Assembly (NCBI GenBank): GCA_963693315.1
Contig: OY856186.1
Location: 283,956,944-284,020,943, forward strand
Length of the DNA: 64,000 bases
From: Diogma glabrata
Taxonomy: Eukaryota; Arthropoda; Insecta; Diptera; Cylindrotomidae
Direction: 5' to 3'
Shown: positions 1-13,777 of the stretch, piece after piece
Numbering within the stretch: position 1 is the first letter of the stretch
How the letters are laid out: each line of letters starts with the position of its first letter
Made by a program: the position numbers and the translations under genes
Notes under the pieces: model-generated
What the model was told of the DNA's origin: nothing
The model's database searches: none
The model's input: the letters and a program-made list of their open reading frames with translations, nothing else

Positions 1-401
1 AGATTAATAAATTCGGTCGTGAACCAATTGATTTCAGTTATTTGTGAAGAAATGAAATGAATAGTTAAATATAATTTTTTAACGTTTATTCATATATTAT
101 TTTTTTGCATTGATATTGTTTCTTAAATTAATTACTTTTCAATACATACTTAGTTGATTTTTTATTAAAAAAGTATTATTTAGGTTTTGTTTATTAAAAC
201 AAATGTTTCAAATTCAATATATAATGTTATAATAATGTTATATATAATGTTATAATGTTTTTGACTATTTGGATCAAAAGATTTGTTTTGATTTAATTAA
301 TTTTTAATTACCAAGCAAGCTGCTTATAAGTTTTGTGCATAATATTATGGTCGTGCAATTTTTTACTTTTTAAAGTGTAATTAATATACATGTAACATTT
401 T
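1..401. other. AT-rich flank of the satellite
   Basis: No gene, and no repeat shared with the rest of the window, was seen. The stretch has short local duplications such as the tandem 'ataatgttat' words at about 220-255. It ends where the first satellite monomer becomes recognisable. Confidence 0.5.
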
Positions 402-3400
402 TATAATAATTTAAATTTTCTGAGGTATAGATGGTGTTAAAGAATTTTCTACATTCCTGATGTTACGGTATTGACACTTTCAGAAGTCATTAGTACCATA
501 ATTACCTATTACGCAGTATATACCAACTTTTGTGGCAATCAGCCTGAGAGCGTATCCAGAGGGTTGAGTTTTACCATTTTTTTAGTAATTTTAATTTTCT
601 GATGAATATATGATATTAAAGAAATTTCTACATTCCTGATGTCTCGGTATTGACACCTTCAGAAGTCATTAGTACTATAACCACCTATCACACAGCATAT
701 ACCAACCTTTGTGGCAATCAGCCTGAGAGCGTATCCAGAGGGTTGAGTTTTACCATTTTTTTAGTAATTTAAATTTTCTATTGAATAGATGATATTAAAG
801 AAATTTCTACATTCCTGATGTCTCGGTATTGACACTTTCAGAAATCATTAGTACTATAACCACTTATCACACAGCATATACCAACCTTTGTGGCAATCAG
901 CCTGAGAGCTCATCCAGAGGGTTGAGTTTTACCATTTTTTTAGTAATTAAAATTTTCTGAGGTATTGATGGTGTTAAAGAATTTTCTACATTCCTGATGT
1001 CTCGGTATTGACACTTTCAGAAATCATTAGTACCATAACCACCTATTACACAGCATATACCAACCTTTGTGGCAAGCAGCCTAAGAGCGTATCCAGAGGG
1101 TTGAGTTTTAACATTTTCTTAGTAATTTAAATTTTCTGAGGTATAGATGGTGTTAAAGAATTTTTTACATTCCTGATGTCTCGGTATTGACACTTCCAGA
1201 AATCATTAGTACCATAACCGCCTATCACACAGCATATACCAACCTTTGTGGTAATCAGCCTGAGAGCGTATCCAGAGGGTTGAGTTTTACCATTTTCTAA
1301 GTAATTTAAATTTTCTGAGGTATAGATGATATTAAAGAAATTTCTACATTCCTGATGTCTCGGTATTGACACTTTCAGAAGTCATTAGCACCATAACCAC
1401 CTATCACACAGCATATACCAACCTTTGTGGCAATCAGCCTGAGAGCGTATCCAGAGGGTTGAGTTTTAACATTTTTTTAGTAATTTAAATTTTCTGATGA
1501 ATAGATGATATTATAGAAATTTCTACATTTCCTGATGTCTCGGTATTGACACTTTCAGAAGTCATTAGTACTATAACCACCTATCACACAGCATATACCA
1601 ACCTTTGTGGCAATCAGCCTGAGAGCGTATCCAGAGGGTTGAGTTTTACCATTTTTTTAGTAATTTAAATTTTCTGATGTATAGATGATATTAAAGAAAT
1701 TTCTACATTCCTGATGTCTCGGTATTGACACTTTCAGAAATCATTAGTACCATAACCACCTATCACACAGCATATACCAACCTTTGTGGCAATCAGCCTG
1801 AGAGCGTATCCAGAGGGTTGAGTTTTACCATTTTTTTAGTAATTTAAATTTTCTGATGAATAGATGAAATTAAAGAAATTTCTACATGCCTGATGTCTCG
1901 GTATTGACACTTTCAGAAGTCATTAGTACCATAACTACCTATCACACAGCATATACCAACCTTTGTGGCAATCAGCCTGAGAGCGTATTCAGAGGGTTGA
2001 GTTTTAACATTTTTTTAGTAATTTAAGTTTTCTGATGAATAGATGATATTATAGAAATTTCTACATTCCTGATGTCTCGGTATTGACACTTTCAGAAGTC
2101 ATTAGTACCATCCCACCTATCACACAGCATATACCAACCTTTGTGGCAATCAGCCTGAGAGCGTATCCAGAGGGTTGAGTTTTACCATTTTTTTAGTAAT
2201 TTAAATTTTCTGTTGAATAGATGATATTAAAGAAATTTCTACATTCCTGATGTCTCGGTATTGACACTTTCAGAAATCATTAGTACTATAACAACTTATC
2301 ACACAGCATATACCAACCTTTGTGGCAATCAGCCTGAGAGCTCATCCAGAGGGTTGAGTTTTACCATTTTTTTAGTAATTAAAATTTTCTGAGGTATTGA
2401 TGGTGTTAAAGAATTTTCTACATTCCTGATGTCTCGGTATTGACACTTTCAGAAATCATTAGTACCATAACCACCTATTACACAGCATATACCAACCTTT
2501 GTGGCAATCAGCCTAAGAGCGTATCCAGAGGGTTGAGTTTTACCATTTTTTTAGTAATTTAAATTTTCTGAGGTATAGATGGTGTTAAAGAATTTTTTAC
2601 ATTCCTGATGTCTCGGTATTGACACTTCCAGAAATCATTAGTACCATAACCGCCTATCACACAGCATATACCAACCTTTGTGGTAATCAGCCTGAGAGCG
2701 TATCCAGAGGGTTGAGTTTTACCATTTTCTAAGTAATTTAAATTTTCTGAGGTATAGATGATATTAAAGAAATTTCTACATTCCTGATGTCTCGGTATTG
2801 ACACCTTCAGAAGTCATTAGCACCATAACCACCTATCACACAGCATATACCAACCTTTGTGTCAATCAGCCTGAGAGCGTATCCAGAGGGTTGAGTTTTA
2901 ACATTTTTTTAGTAATTTAAATTTTCTGATGAATAGATGATATTATAGAAATTTCTACATTTCCTGATGTCTCGGTATTGACACTTTCAGAAGTCATTAG
3001 TACTATAACCACCTATCACACAGCATATACCAACCTTTGTGGCAATCAGCCTGAGAGCGTATCCAGAGGGTTGAGTTTTACCAGTTTTTTAGTAATTTAA
3101 AATTTCTAATGAATAGATGATATTAAAGAAATTTCTACATTCCTGATGTCTCGGTATTGACACTTTCAGAAATCATTAGTACCATAACCACCTATCACAC
3201 AGCATATACCAACCTTTGTGGCAATCAGCCTGAGAGCGTATCCAGAGGGTTGAGTTTTAACATATTTTTAGTAATTTAAATTTTCTGATGAATAGATGAT
3301 ATTAAAGAAATTTCTACATTCCTGATGTCTCGGTATTGACACCTTCAGAAGTCATTAGTACCATAACCACCTATCACACAGCATATACCAACCTTTGTGG

Positions 3401-4310
3401 CAATCAGCCTGAGAGCGTATCCAGAGGGTTGAGTTTTACCATTTTTTTAGTAATTTAAATTTTCTGATGAATAGATGATATTAAAGAAATTTCTACATTC
3501 CTGATGTCTCGGTATTGACACTTCCAGAAATCATTAGTACCATAACCACCTATCACGCAGCATATACCAACCTTTGTGGTAATCAGCCTGAGAGCGTATC
3601 CAGAGGGTTGAGTTTTACCATTTTCTTAGTAATTTAAATTTTCTGAGGTATAGATGGTGTTAAAGAAATTTCTACATTCCTGATGTCTCGGTATTGACAC
3701 CTTCAGAAGTCATTAGTACCATAACCACCTATCACACAGCATATACCAACCTTTGTGGCAATCAGCTTGAGAGCGTATCCAGAGGGTTGAGTTTTACCAT
3801 TTTTTTAGTAATTTAAATTTTCTGATGAATAGATGATATTAAAGAAATTTCTACATTCCTGATGTCTCGGTATTGACACTTTCAGAAGTCATTAGTACCA
3901 TAACCACCTATTACACAGCATATACCAACCTTTGTGGCAATCAGCCTGAGAGCGTATCCAGAGGGTTGAGTTTAACCATTTTTTTAGTAATTTAAATTTT
4001 CTGGTGAAAAGATGATATTAAAGAATTTTCTACATTCCTGATGTCTCGGTATTGACACTTTCAGAAGTCATTAGTACCATAACCACCTATCACACAGCAT
4101 ATACCAACCATTGTGGCAATCAGCCTGAGAGCGTATCCAGAGGGTTGAGTTTTACCATTTTTTTAGTAATTTAAATTTTCTGAGGTATAGATGGTGTTAA
4201 AGGATTTTCTACATTCCTGATGTAACGGTATTGACACTTACAGAAGTCATTAGTTCCATAACCACCTATTACGCAGTATATACCAACCTGTGTGGCAATC
4301 AGCCTGAGAA
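402..4310. repeat. 179-bp satellite DNA array, about 22 monomers
   Basis: The marker word 'cctgagagcg' or a close variant recurs at 543, 722, 901, 1080, 1259, 1438, 1618, 1797, 1976, 2154, 2333, 2512 and onward to 4303, a spacing of 178-180 bp. All monomers are head to tail. Monomers eight positions apart share private variants: 'gagctcatccagag' at about 904 and 2336, 'cctaagagcg' at 1080 and 2512, and a 'tttcctgatg' insertion near 1530 and 2962. This gives a higher-order repeat of about 1432 bp. The first and last monomers are the most diverged. Identical 81-codon open frames at 1127-1372 and 2559-2804 follow from this periodicity and are not genes. Position within the chromosome cannot be told. 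Confidence 0.95.
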
Positions 4311-4785
4311 GTGGAATAGAAGGTAGATATTATACATATATTTCGTACATTTGTAATTAAGTTATATATTAATAATTATATAATTGAGAAACAATAGTAC
4401 ATGAATAAGTTAATCTATTATGTATTTAGTTATTTTTTGTGTGTTATTAATCAGATTAAAAAGTAAAAAGAATTTATAATTTGGTTTAGCAAAGATATAA
4501 TATTTTTTCAACTTTTCGGGATGGATTTCGGGCCAATTTCGAATCGATCTTTCTCGAGCTGGTATTAACTTTTTTTTGTAAAAAATTAATTTTTGTTAAA
4601 TTAGATTAGTTAGATAAGATAAATAAATTTTTTTTCGGGCTGGCTTTATCATTTGAAGACAATTTTTTAATTTTTCGGGCTGGATTCATGATTTATGCTG
4701 GTTTTCATGATTTTAGCCGAGACACATACAAAAAAATTCAACTTTTTTCGGGATGGATTTTCGGGCCAAATTCACAGACATAGAA
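4311..4785. other. Satellite flank with a short direct repeat
   Basis: AT-rich DNA with no gene. A motif beginning 'cgggatggattt' and ending 'cgggcc' occurs near 4518 and again near 4750, together with several 'cgggctgg' words. This looks like a decayed repeat that continues into the tandem duplication that follows. Confidence 0.45.
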
Positions 4786-5392
4786 ACCTCCAACTGCAGA
4801 GGTCTTTTCTTTGAAAGAAACTGATTAAAAAGGTTTTAAAAATTCTAAATTTATGAAGTTTTTAAAAATATTAGAATCCAAACGGCCGTTATAACGGATC
4901 TAAAAAACAGAGTTTTTTTCTAGTATAAAGCTTCTAGTTTCTTAACCATGTGTTGGATTGGGCTGATTTACAAACTGGTCCAAGATATTAATAAAACGCA
5001 CATTTTTAGAAAAGTTTTTTGATCTGGCCTTATAAATGCGACCGTGAGAGAGCCGGTTGTTTTAAAAAAAAAATTTTTTTTGCAAACTTTTTTGTTGGAG
5101 CCGCTCACTCAGGAACCTCTAATTGCAGAGGTCTTTTTTTAAAACAAATTGATAAAAAAGATTCCAAAAATTCTAAATTTGTTAAATTTTTTGAAATATT
5201 AGTATCCAAACGGCCGTTATAACGGTTTTAAAAAATCAATTTTTTTCAGAAAAAAGCCTCTAGTTTCTTAACCACGTGTCGGATTTTGCTGATTCACGAA
5301 CTTGTCCAAGATATTATTAGAACACACAAGTACAGAAAATTTTTTTGATCTAGCTCAACAAATGCGACCGTGAGAGTGCCGGTCGTTTTCGT
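4786..5392. repeat. Tandem duplication, about 327 bp
   Basis: Two head-to-tail copies share ordered landmarks. 'acctc..ctgcagaggtc' is at 4786 and its relative at 5115, 'caaacggccgttataacgg' is in both, and 'gcgaccgtgagag' is at about 5038 and 5364. The offset is 326-329 bp. Both copies carry the small palindrome 'aacggccgtt'. No coding potential was recognised. Confidence 0.85.
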
Positions 5393-5405
5393 TATATCTC
5401 ATATC

Positions 5406-6240
<835 letters not shown>

Positions 6241-7033
6241 ATGCTGATTCACGCTGTGGTGTATATGAAAATCATTTCTCTTCTCTATTTTATGACCTTG
6301 ATTTGTAGAGACTGTATCATTTTAATTGTTTCAAGCATCCACTTCATTCCTCTTGTTATACATACAATATATCTAAAAGGTACTTTTCTTCTTGGGCTTA
6401 TGTGTCTTTTACGATATTTTAGTCTTTTAAGGCTTAGCGTGTACAATGTTTTCATTTTTATGATGAAGTTTACCTTCATCATAAAACATTCCGTCAATAC
6501 CTTTGTCATTATGAATTCAAGACCAGCGTAGACTCATGGGAAGAAGTTTTGCAAGAACTGAAGGTAAGCTCGTCGCACAGCCGTTTTCGTAAATGAACCA
6601 CTTCGTGATGATGAAATAACTTCTTGCAGATTTCTATATACTCTTTATACAGTGATTCCACATGATACCGATCGGATTCTGTCCGGGAATAAATGTTCTC
6701 TATATTAAAGAAATAAGAAAAATAATTTGTTTTTTTGCAGGGCTGTACTTTTTGGCAGGGATGTGTGACATTTTTATGTTTGCGCAAAAATGAAAACTTT
6801 TAAAGTCCTGTTATTCAAAAACTAATCCAACGATTTTAAAAGGTTTGGGCTCAAATGAAAGGTATTTGATGGCTATTCTAAAAATATATATTTTTAAGAT
6901 TTTATATTGTTAGTTTCTTTGCGAAAAATACGGATTTTTCAAAAAATATGATTTTTCATCACTTTCGACAACAACAATTATCAGGTTTTTTATTTTTTTA
7001 TAAGTTTGATTATTCTTAAAAGCAATAAAATAA
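6241..7033. other. Unassigned region with weak open frames
   Basis: Open frames cover 6241-6531 (+), rich in hydrophobic residues, and 6509-6787 (-), with a mixed charged composition including the stretch 'YKEYIEICKKLFHHHEVVHL'. I recognise neither. The minus-strand frame reads more like old coding sequence than its surroundings, but no motif, splice pair or neighbour supports it. From 6788 the DNA is AT-rich with no features. Confidence 0.25.
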
Positions 7034-7175
7034 TAAAAAAATAGTAGATTTTTCAACAAGTGGTAAAAACGTCTCTTTTTGCGTGACTGGATAGTTTGGA
7101 ATAAGTTGGATGGATGGAATAAGTTCAGGAACGCAAAAAGGTTTTTACCACGCGTAGAAAACGCTATTTTTTCTA
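7034..7175. repeat. Imperfect palindrome (MITE-like hairpin)
   Basis: Left arm 7034-7086 contains 'gtggtaaaaacg' and 'tttttgcgt'. Right arm 7130-7175 contains the reverse complement, 'acgcaaaaag' and 'tttttaccac'. The unpaired centre is about 45 bp. It is probably a small non-autonomous element, but no target duplication was found. Confidence 0.6.
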
Positions 7176-7728
7176 CGCTTGTAAATATAAATGATAATAT
7201 TTACAAATTCTTCTATTAAAAACTTACAAGACGACATAGCTAATTTTGACAGTGGAAGCCGAAATAGCAATACTGTATTTATATATAATTTTTAACAGTG
7301 TAAAATATTGTTTTTATTGTATGCCAGTGTTTGCCTACAGATGGAAGACAATAGCAAATAGTTCGAAAATATAAATTTAATTTTGCAAACACATAACTTT
7401 AAAAACTATCTTTTCAGTTTTGTTTTAAATGCACAGTTTATAATAAAATTAATTTGATTTAATTCAAATAAAACTCACTTTTTGAAATCTATAAATATAT
7501 ATAAATAACTTCTCATCAAATCGTCTAATTGTAATAAAATGTGTAATGTTATAAATATTTATTAAAATAATGTTTTAAATATTTGGTTTTAACCACCACC
7601 TGTACACGAACACCGGGACACAATTTAAAACTTATTGCACACTAATAAAAATTGAATACATACTTTCTATTAGTTGGCAATATTTTATAAAATTCCTATT
7701 CAAACATTTAAAATTTGTTTGTTTCCTT
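7176..7728. other. Unassigned AT-rich DNA
   Basis: I see no gene, tandem repeat or inverted repeat in this stretch. Confidence 0.4.
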
Positions 7729-7780
7729 GTCAAGTGACGTTACTTATATAATCAATCATATATACATAACGTCACTTGAC
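7729..7780. repeat. Perfect 14-bp inverted repeat with CRE-like half
   Basis: 'gtcaagtgacgtta' at 7729-7742 is followed after 24 AT-rich bases by its exact reverse complement, 'taacgtcacttgac', at 7767-7780. Each arm contains 'tgacgtta', close to the cAMP-response-element core TGACGTCA. It could be a hairpin or a paired bZIP site. There is no adjacent gene to support regulation. Confidence 0.7.
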
Positions 7781-8960
7781 TTTGATTTATTAGACTCTCA
7801 CCCTGGTTGATCTAAGAAATCTTCCATTATGCGTAACATATCAACGTTTTCGTGTTAGATGTGGGCCGCTTAAGACTTTGTCTGCGGTTGTCTGACTCTA
7901 TTTGTGCTAGCTTACCCTCCCCATTCATTTTCCAATTTCATTTCAAAAATTATTATTATTTTTCTTGGTAGTCTCCATCACTAACAATAGTAATGTTGTC
8001 TCTCGTTACCTGAAATTGAATTTTAGTACTTGAGGGAACGGCTCAGTAAGAGTATTAGGTAGTTCTTTTTCTTTAGTTTTAGTTTTTTTGAGAAATTTGA
8101 TGTACGTAGAAAGAGATTATTAGGCTCATATCTGTCATCAGTCCACATACAATTACTGAGCAGGGCTCTCAAGTATGGAATTTCGGTTGACGGTCATGAT
8201 GGTCAACATTTATATTCCTTCTATTACAATAGAGCTTACCTTTAAATAAATAATTTCATTTGCCTGTATCTATTACTTGACTCACTTGTGCATACTTACC
8301 AACTCTGTGCTGCAGCTTGGAGGTTGTTGACGTGCCAGGACTCGGTGTGTTTAAACGGGGGAACTTTTACTGCGAGACATGTCAGGTTACATGATATCTC
8401 AATTACAGTGGACCAACAAACCTATTGCTTCATCGGTCAAGAATATAGGATGCTGATGAAATCAAAACAACGCAAATACAATACATAAACTTTTTTTTTA
8501 TTATTACAAAATACAACATACATCATTTTCAAGTTCATTCATCACGGTTGTACAACGTCTCTAATTTTCAAGAATCTCTTATTATTGTTACTCAAGATCT
8601 TGCAATGTGCTAATCGTCTGGTTGTCTTGGGAGAAGCATTCAATTCACCAATTCGAGTATCTTATCTAAAGTATTTTATCATCATCGTGATCATTTTTTT
8701 TTATTAATCCTTGCTAAATATCATATCTGCTACTTAACGGCATTTAACAAAACTCTGTTGTGATCACGAACTCTGCCAGGTGACGTTTGTGGAGTTGAGG
8801 TGGGTTGTCGGGAAGTCGGGACTTGACAGGTCAGACAGTTAAACCGACTGCATTACCGGCAAAGGCCGGCATCCTGATAACTCACCCTATATTCCTCATT
8901 CTCCAACTATAATATTGCCTGCTTCGCGTTACATAAGTTTTGTTTAACATGTATCTAAAT
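7781..8960. other. Less AT-rich unassigned region
   Basis: Base composition is more balanced here than in neighbouring DNA, notably at 7840-7925 and 8755-8885. An open frame covers 8288-8488 (+), but no domain, splice pattern or homologous copy was recognised. This may be an old gene or element remnant. I cannot assign it. Confidence 0.3.
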
Positions 8961-9935
8961 AATCAGTTGCAAATATGATGAATCTTTTATCGTCCAGCGT
9001 GTATTTTCCTAAACTCATTATGTACTGATATCATTGTGGTTATAATTTTGTATATAACCTAATATACATTACTATTTCAATTTTTTTTATCAAACGAAAA
9101 TAAAGAAATAAGTAAATGATGTCGCACCTTGCATTTAAAAAAAAAATCATATTAAACGTAATCATATAACTTTCCTTTGTAAAGTTTTTTTCTGTTATAC
9201 ATTTAAATGAGAAAAAAATCAAACAGACATATTCTCTTGCCAATGGTTTTTTTATGCTTTAATACTTCAACAAAAACTTGTGGTACGTTTCGATGATAAA
9301 CGAATGAAAGAGACATAACGACCATGAATCAACTTTTGTCTTTTTTAGTCTTAAAAACAAAATAATATTTATGTTAGCATATTGCTTAATTTGAGTTAGT
9401 TAGTTTTTGATTTCAAACCAAAAGGTTTAGATATTTTAACAGTTAGGTTGTTGATTTAAAAGAAAAATTATTAAATATTTAATTCAGTTCAGTTTTCATC
9501 CAAAATGAATTGATTAAAAAATTTCGTTCTGTTCGTTTTTTTGAGAGGAAAATTGTAAAATAAAACAAAAATGTTGTTTAGAGTGATAACTTGTACATAT
9601 TTAAAATCAAAATCATGTACATGTACAAAACCATGAACAATTTTAGATTTCGCTGCCTTGATCTTTATCGCGTTAGTGTTCACTTAAATCATATGCATTA
9701 GTCATAAAAATTTACTTACTAAACAATTTTTCTTTGTATTTTTATTATAAATTTAAATTGAGCAAATGAAAATAAATTCATTTAATTTGTTTTTAATTAT
9801 CAACAATTGAATTTTTTAAAATTTTTTTGTATTTCTTTCAAATAACATTTATATATTTTTTTATTCAAAATTTTTAAGGAAAACATAAACCGAACAAAAT
9901 ATAAATAGTTAATTACATTGAAAAATTTTTGCCTT
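8961..9935. other. Unassigned AT-rich DNA
   Basis: No gene or clear repeat was recognised. Short open frames here are in low-complexity AT-rich sequence and look incidental. Confidence 0.4.
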
Positions 9936-10330
9936 AGTTTTATTTTAATTTAAACCAATGAAATTCTCTAAAATGTAATGACATCATTCGATTTCACCAA
10001 TAAAATTTGAATTATACTAATAACAAATAGTTATACGTCTGGCCTACTGGGATATTGAAAATTATCAAATAATTTTTGAAATAATTAACTGATATCGCAG
10101 TAGGCCTTACGTATAATTCATAAAAAAATATATAAATAAATGAAAAATGGCGAAAAATTTTTTAAGCGAATTCCCTTCGTTCGTTGATAAATTCTTATAA
10201 TATTTGGAAAATTCCTCAAGCAAGTGGTATTGATAATAGCCCTCGGCCTACGGACTCGTGGTATTATCAAAATACGAATTATTTCGAAATTTTTGGCAAA
10301 CAATTATTTCGAATTATCACCGCCCTTAGG
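9936..10330. repeat. Dispersed repeat D, copy 1, with two hairpins
   Basis: This segment resembles 44160-44560: 'atgacatcatt', 'ttcaccaataaaattt' and the later block 'cgaattccc..gataaattct..ggaaaatt..caagcaa' appear in both in the same order. It carries a hairpin with arms 10032-10055 and 10091-10115, both containing 'cagtaggcc' or its complement. A second, smaller palindrome at 10232-10268 has the GC-rich core 'ccctcggcctacggactcg'. It is probably a non-autonomous palindromic element. Confidence 0.55.
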
Positions 10331-10984
10331 AGATTACTACTGATAAATTCATGAAGATTAATCGATAAGTAACTAGCTTTTCGGTGGTGAGGTAATTTTA
10401 AAATTCGCTGTATTATTAAAAATTACAAAAAATAAGTACATAATAACAAAGTCTAATCCTAAACTTGTTAACAGATTAATAAAAAAAAATGTTTACGACA
10501 ATGATGTTTTCAACCAAAATTCCTTCGCTAATTAAATAACTTAAATGTATTATACCTATAGTAATGTATATAATACTAACATCAAGCCGATTTAAACTAA
10601 GAGAAAATAATAAAAAATTTTTTTCGGAAAATTAAAAAAAAATGAATTAATTATTTTAAAACATTTGCATTGTTTTATGTTTTTGTTTTGAAGAAAAAAA
10701 TAATTAGTTTTTATAACTTTCAGAGTTAACACCTTTTAACAAGGAAAATGAAATTTTTGTTCATGGTGAACTTTGATTTTATTAATTTTGGAATGGTACT
10801 GCGACATTGTTTTTAATAATATGTAGAAGGAATTATGTAGGTGTCACAACCACAAATAAATACCTTTTGAGAACTATGCCAACATCAGATAAGATGTACA
10901 AAAAATTAAAATGAAGCAAAAAGTGAAAATCAAGTTTTTGAAAAATTTAACGAAACAGAACAAATTGAGTTACAAATAATCCAA
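10331..10984. other. Unassigned AT-rich DNA
   Basis: I see no gene or repeat here beyond simple A- and T-rich runs. Confidence 0.4.
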
Positions 10985-11130
10985 GGGCCATATGCCTTGA
11001 TCATGTGACCAACTGTCTTTCTTAAAGATTGAAGCCCACATTCAGAAGGTATGGAGGGGCTCATTTTTTGGAGCATATAGCGTAGTATCACCATGTATAA
11101 CTAAGATTGAGAGGGCTACCGTTGATCCAG
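10985..11130 (+). repeat. Dispersed repeat B, copy 1
   Basis: A segment running from 'ccttgatcatgtgac' through 'ctgtctttcttaaagatt' to 'aagattgagaggg' recurs in inverted orientation at 32801-32960 and in direct orientation at 34680-34856. It is about 150-170 bp long and not obviously coding. The class is unknown; a short interspersed element is possible, but no promoter boxes were recognised. Confidence 0.6.
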
Positions 11131-13292
11131 ATAGAGATAAAGCTATGTTCAGAAATAAATTGCGAAGTATTCAAATTTATTGCGTTGATTTACATTGGTC
11201 AAAAAGACGCCAAGCCGAGTCCTCATTTTGTAAACGCAAATTTGCTGTCACAATTACATACCTCCATTTTCTTCTAACTTCTAACGGTTAAAAAGCTATT
11301 CCTGTAGAGACATTATAATGCACATAGATTATAAGTCAAGCACATTTTCGATTTTTCTTCACTGTATCTTAAGGCAGGACTCAAGCAATAAAAAAATTGC
11401 AGAATAATTATTTCTCCATACATATTAATTCTTCATACACACTTTATTCATACATACTTATTCCAAAACATTAATACTGAAAAGTAAATAGTCAATTCCA
11501 AAAATCGACTGTTTTGACACCTGATTTGAAACCGGAGCGAACATAGATAACTAAGGCCAGTATAAATATTTTATTATGGGCACTAAGTATCATCTCAATT
11601 TCTGAAGAGAAATATATGGTTATAAAGTTAACCTCCTCTTTATTGGTTTTCTGGTTGGAATTTAAAACGATCCTTATTAATTTTACTAATATTCCTTAAA
11701 AGTTAATACAACTTTCAACTATACCAAAACAAAACAAAAAAATCGAATTTTCTTGAAAACCTTTAATGTTTTTCTTTTATTATGAACTAAACAAAAAAAA
11801 GTTCAACTTTTGAAATAAGATTCCATAAAAAAGTTTTCAAAACAAAAAAAAAACTTTGTTTCTAAAAGCAAAAAAGGAAAAACTTGAGATAAAAAAAATA
11901 ATTGAAAATCTTATTACTTTCTTAGTGGAAATATGAAAAATCGTGATTTTATGTATTATGGTCAGAAAGGAAAGAGAAATTATATTTGTTTTTTATATCT
12001 CTTTCTTAACGATTTATGATTATGACAGTTATGTTAAAACACTTATACATATTTTGGTTTGTGCAGATGCTAGAATTTTTAATGAACGTATAGAGATTAT
12101 TTAGTTTTATTAAAACAATTTCTTTAGTTTCTTTAAAAGTTTAAGATAACTCTAATAAGAACAAAGTTTTATGTTTAAAAGAAAATGTTAAATTAACAGA
12201 CATCATCTGTAAGATTTGTAGTTGTGCCGTAAAAATGTTGGTTTGTTTTGTTGTATGAGAGAGCTATTATTATTTTTGTACTTAGAATATTTGTTGTTTT
12301 TGGTCTTTTTATGGCAAATATTTATGTCTTCTAATACGTGCAAAATATTGTAGCATTGAATATATTAAATTTTTGTTTATTTATTCCAAACAATTTTTTA
12401 TTTTATTTTTTGACAATTTTCCAGTTTTTTTATCAACACAAAAAAGTAGCAGAAGAAATCAAACTATTAAAAATATCTAATAGTACATTATTTAATTAGG
12501 AGCTAAAGTGCTACATTTTGTGTTGAGTCTATAGTTTGACAATTATAGACGATAAACAAAAAGTCACTTTAACTCCGAATTAAATACACTATTTTTTCGA
12601 CAAACGCTTAAATTTTTTATAAATATGAAATTATAATGCATCAAAAATTTATAAATATGATTTATTATCGTCATAATTACGTCTAAAAAGTAAAAAACTT
12701 TTAAATTTGTATAAATAAAATTTTTTATCAAAGCAAGCTCCAATTCAAAATTTCATTATCCAATCAAACTATCTATTATATTTGTTGTCATAGTTACATA
12801 CAATAATTCAAAATTTGATAATCCAATCAGAATCAATTTCTTATTTTTTGTTGCCATAGTTCTACAATTTGTTTGACAAAATAACAAGATAACAAAAAAC
12901 AAATGCTACTTTATTGACGCCGTAAAATACAATAAAAATGTCGTTACTTTTGTAGCTGCTATGATTATAAGTCAAAAAAGTAAAACTTTAACTAACTCCC
13001 TAGCGGCAGTAAAGTTAAACTTTACAGCCATTTGCCGAAAAAATATTTTTTCATTCACTAATCTTACTAAACACAATTTTTAAAATTGTTTACACATATG
13101 TTGGATTATTATTTATATGGATCTCAGTCATTAGAGTGTTTTACACACTTTTTTTTCAAGTGTAACCTAGAGCAGAGTTTTTCACCTGGTTTTATGCTAC
13201 GAACCATAAGTATTTTAAGATTTTATTGCGGACCTTGCAAACTATTTCATGTTAGATGGGTGAAAGTGCAGGTTATATCGTGGTCACATTTC
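11131..13292. other. Unassigned AT-rich DNA
   Basis: No gene was recognised. A diverged direct repeat of about 62 bp lies at roughly 12742-12866, where 'aattcaaaattt' and 'ttgttg(t/c)catagtt' each occur twice. The rest is AT-rich without visible structure. Confidence 0.4.
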
Positions 13293-13777
13293 GGGCCGAT
13301 TGTATGAACAACGATGGACGAAAAAAAGCCGAGAATAAAGTTATATCTTAATCCGGGAGTTTTATTTTTCGTCGATTGTATGAACACGGATGGAATTTTC
13401 TGTATTTTTGTTTTTATTGCATTTTAATAGCAGTAGTTTTATCAGTGGCAATGTTTTTTCTTTTACTTTTCTATTAAATAAATTTAATTATAAATTAAAA
13501 AAATTATTTAAAAACTTAAAAAATCATTATATTAAAAATAGTATTTATTTATATCAAAAAACCAATTTTATAAAATTTCTATAGAAACGCACAACATTAG
13601 AAATAAACAAAATTATTTTGCTGTCAACTATGCACATGTCAAGAAAAACAAAAACAAATTGTTTTATCCACTGTTCTATACAAGAAAAACAGCAGATAAA
13701 ACAGAGATTGTGATTCATACAATAAACGACGTTATATCCGAGGATGTATCTTCTATTCGCGTTCACACAATCGGCCC
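13293..13777. mobile_element. Short TIR element (MITE), 485 bp
   Basis: The left end 'gggccgattgtatgaac' (13293) is matched at the right end by 'gttcacacaatcggccc' (to 13777), a 17-bp terminal inverted repeat with one mismatch. A related direct copy of the left motif lies internally near 13372. No transposase is present and no clean target duplication was seen, so superfamily is unassigned. Confidence 0.6.

Noticed and set aside
1127..2804. Two identical 81-residue open frames as a duplicated gene
   Set aside because: They lie in the satellite and repeat because the array has a 1432-bp higher-order period. Other monomers have stops in that frame.
580..4000. Hammerhead ribozyme in the satellite monomer
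   Set aside because: 'ctgatga' and a later 'gaaa' occur in many monomers, but no stable helix II or properly placed cleavage site can be formed around them.
8288..8488. EGF-like fragment suggested by 'CLNGGTF'
   Set aside because: The rest of the cysteine pattern is missing and there are no neighbouring exons.
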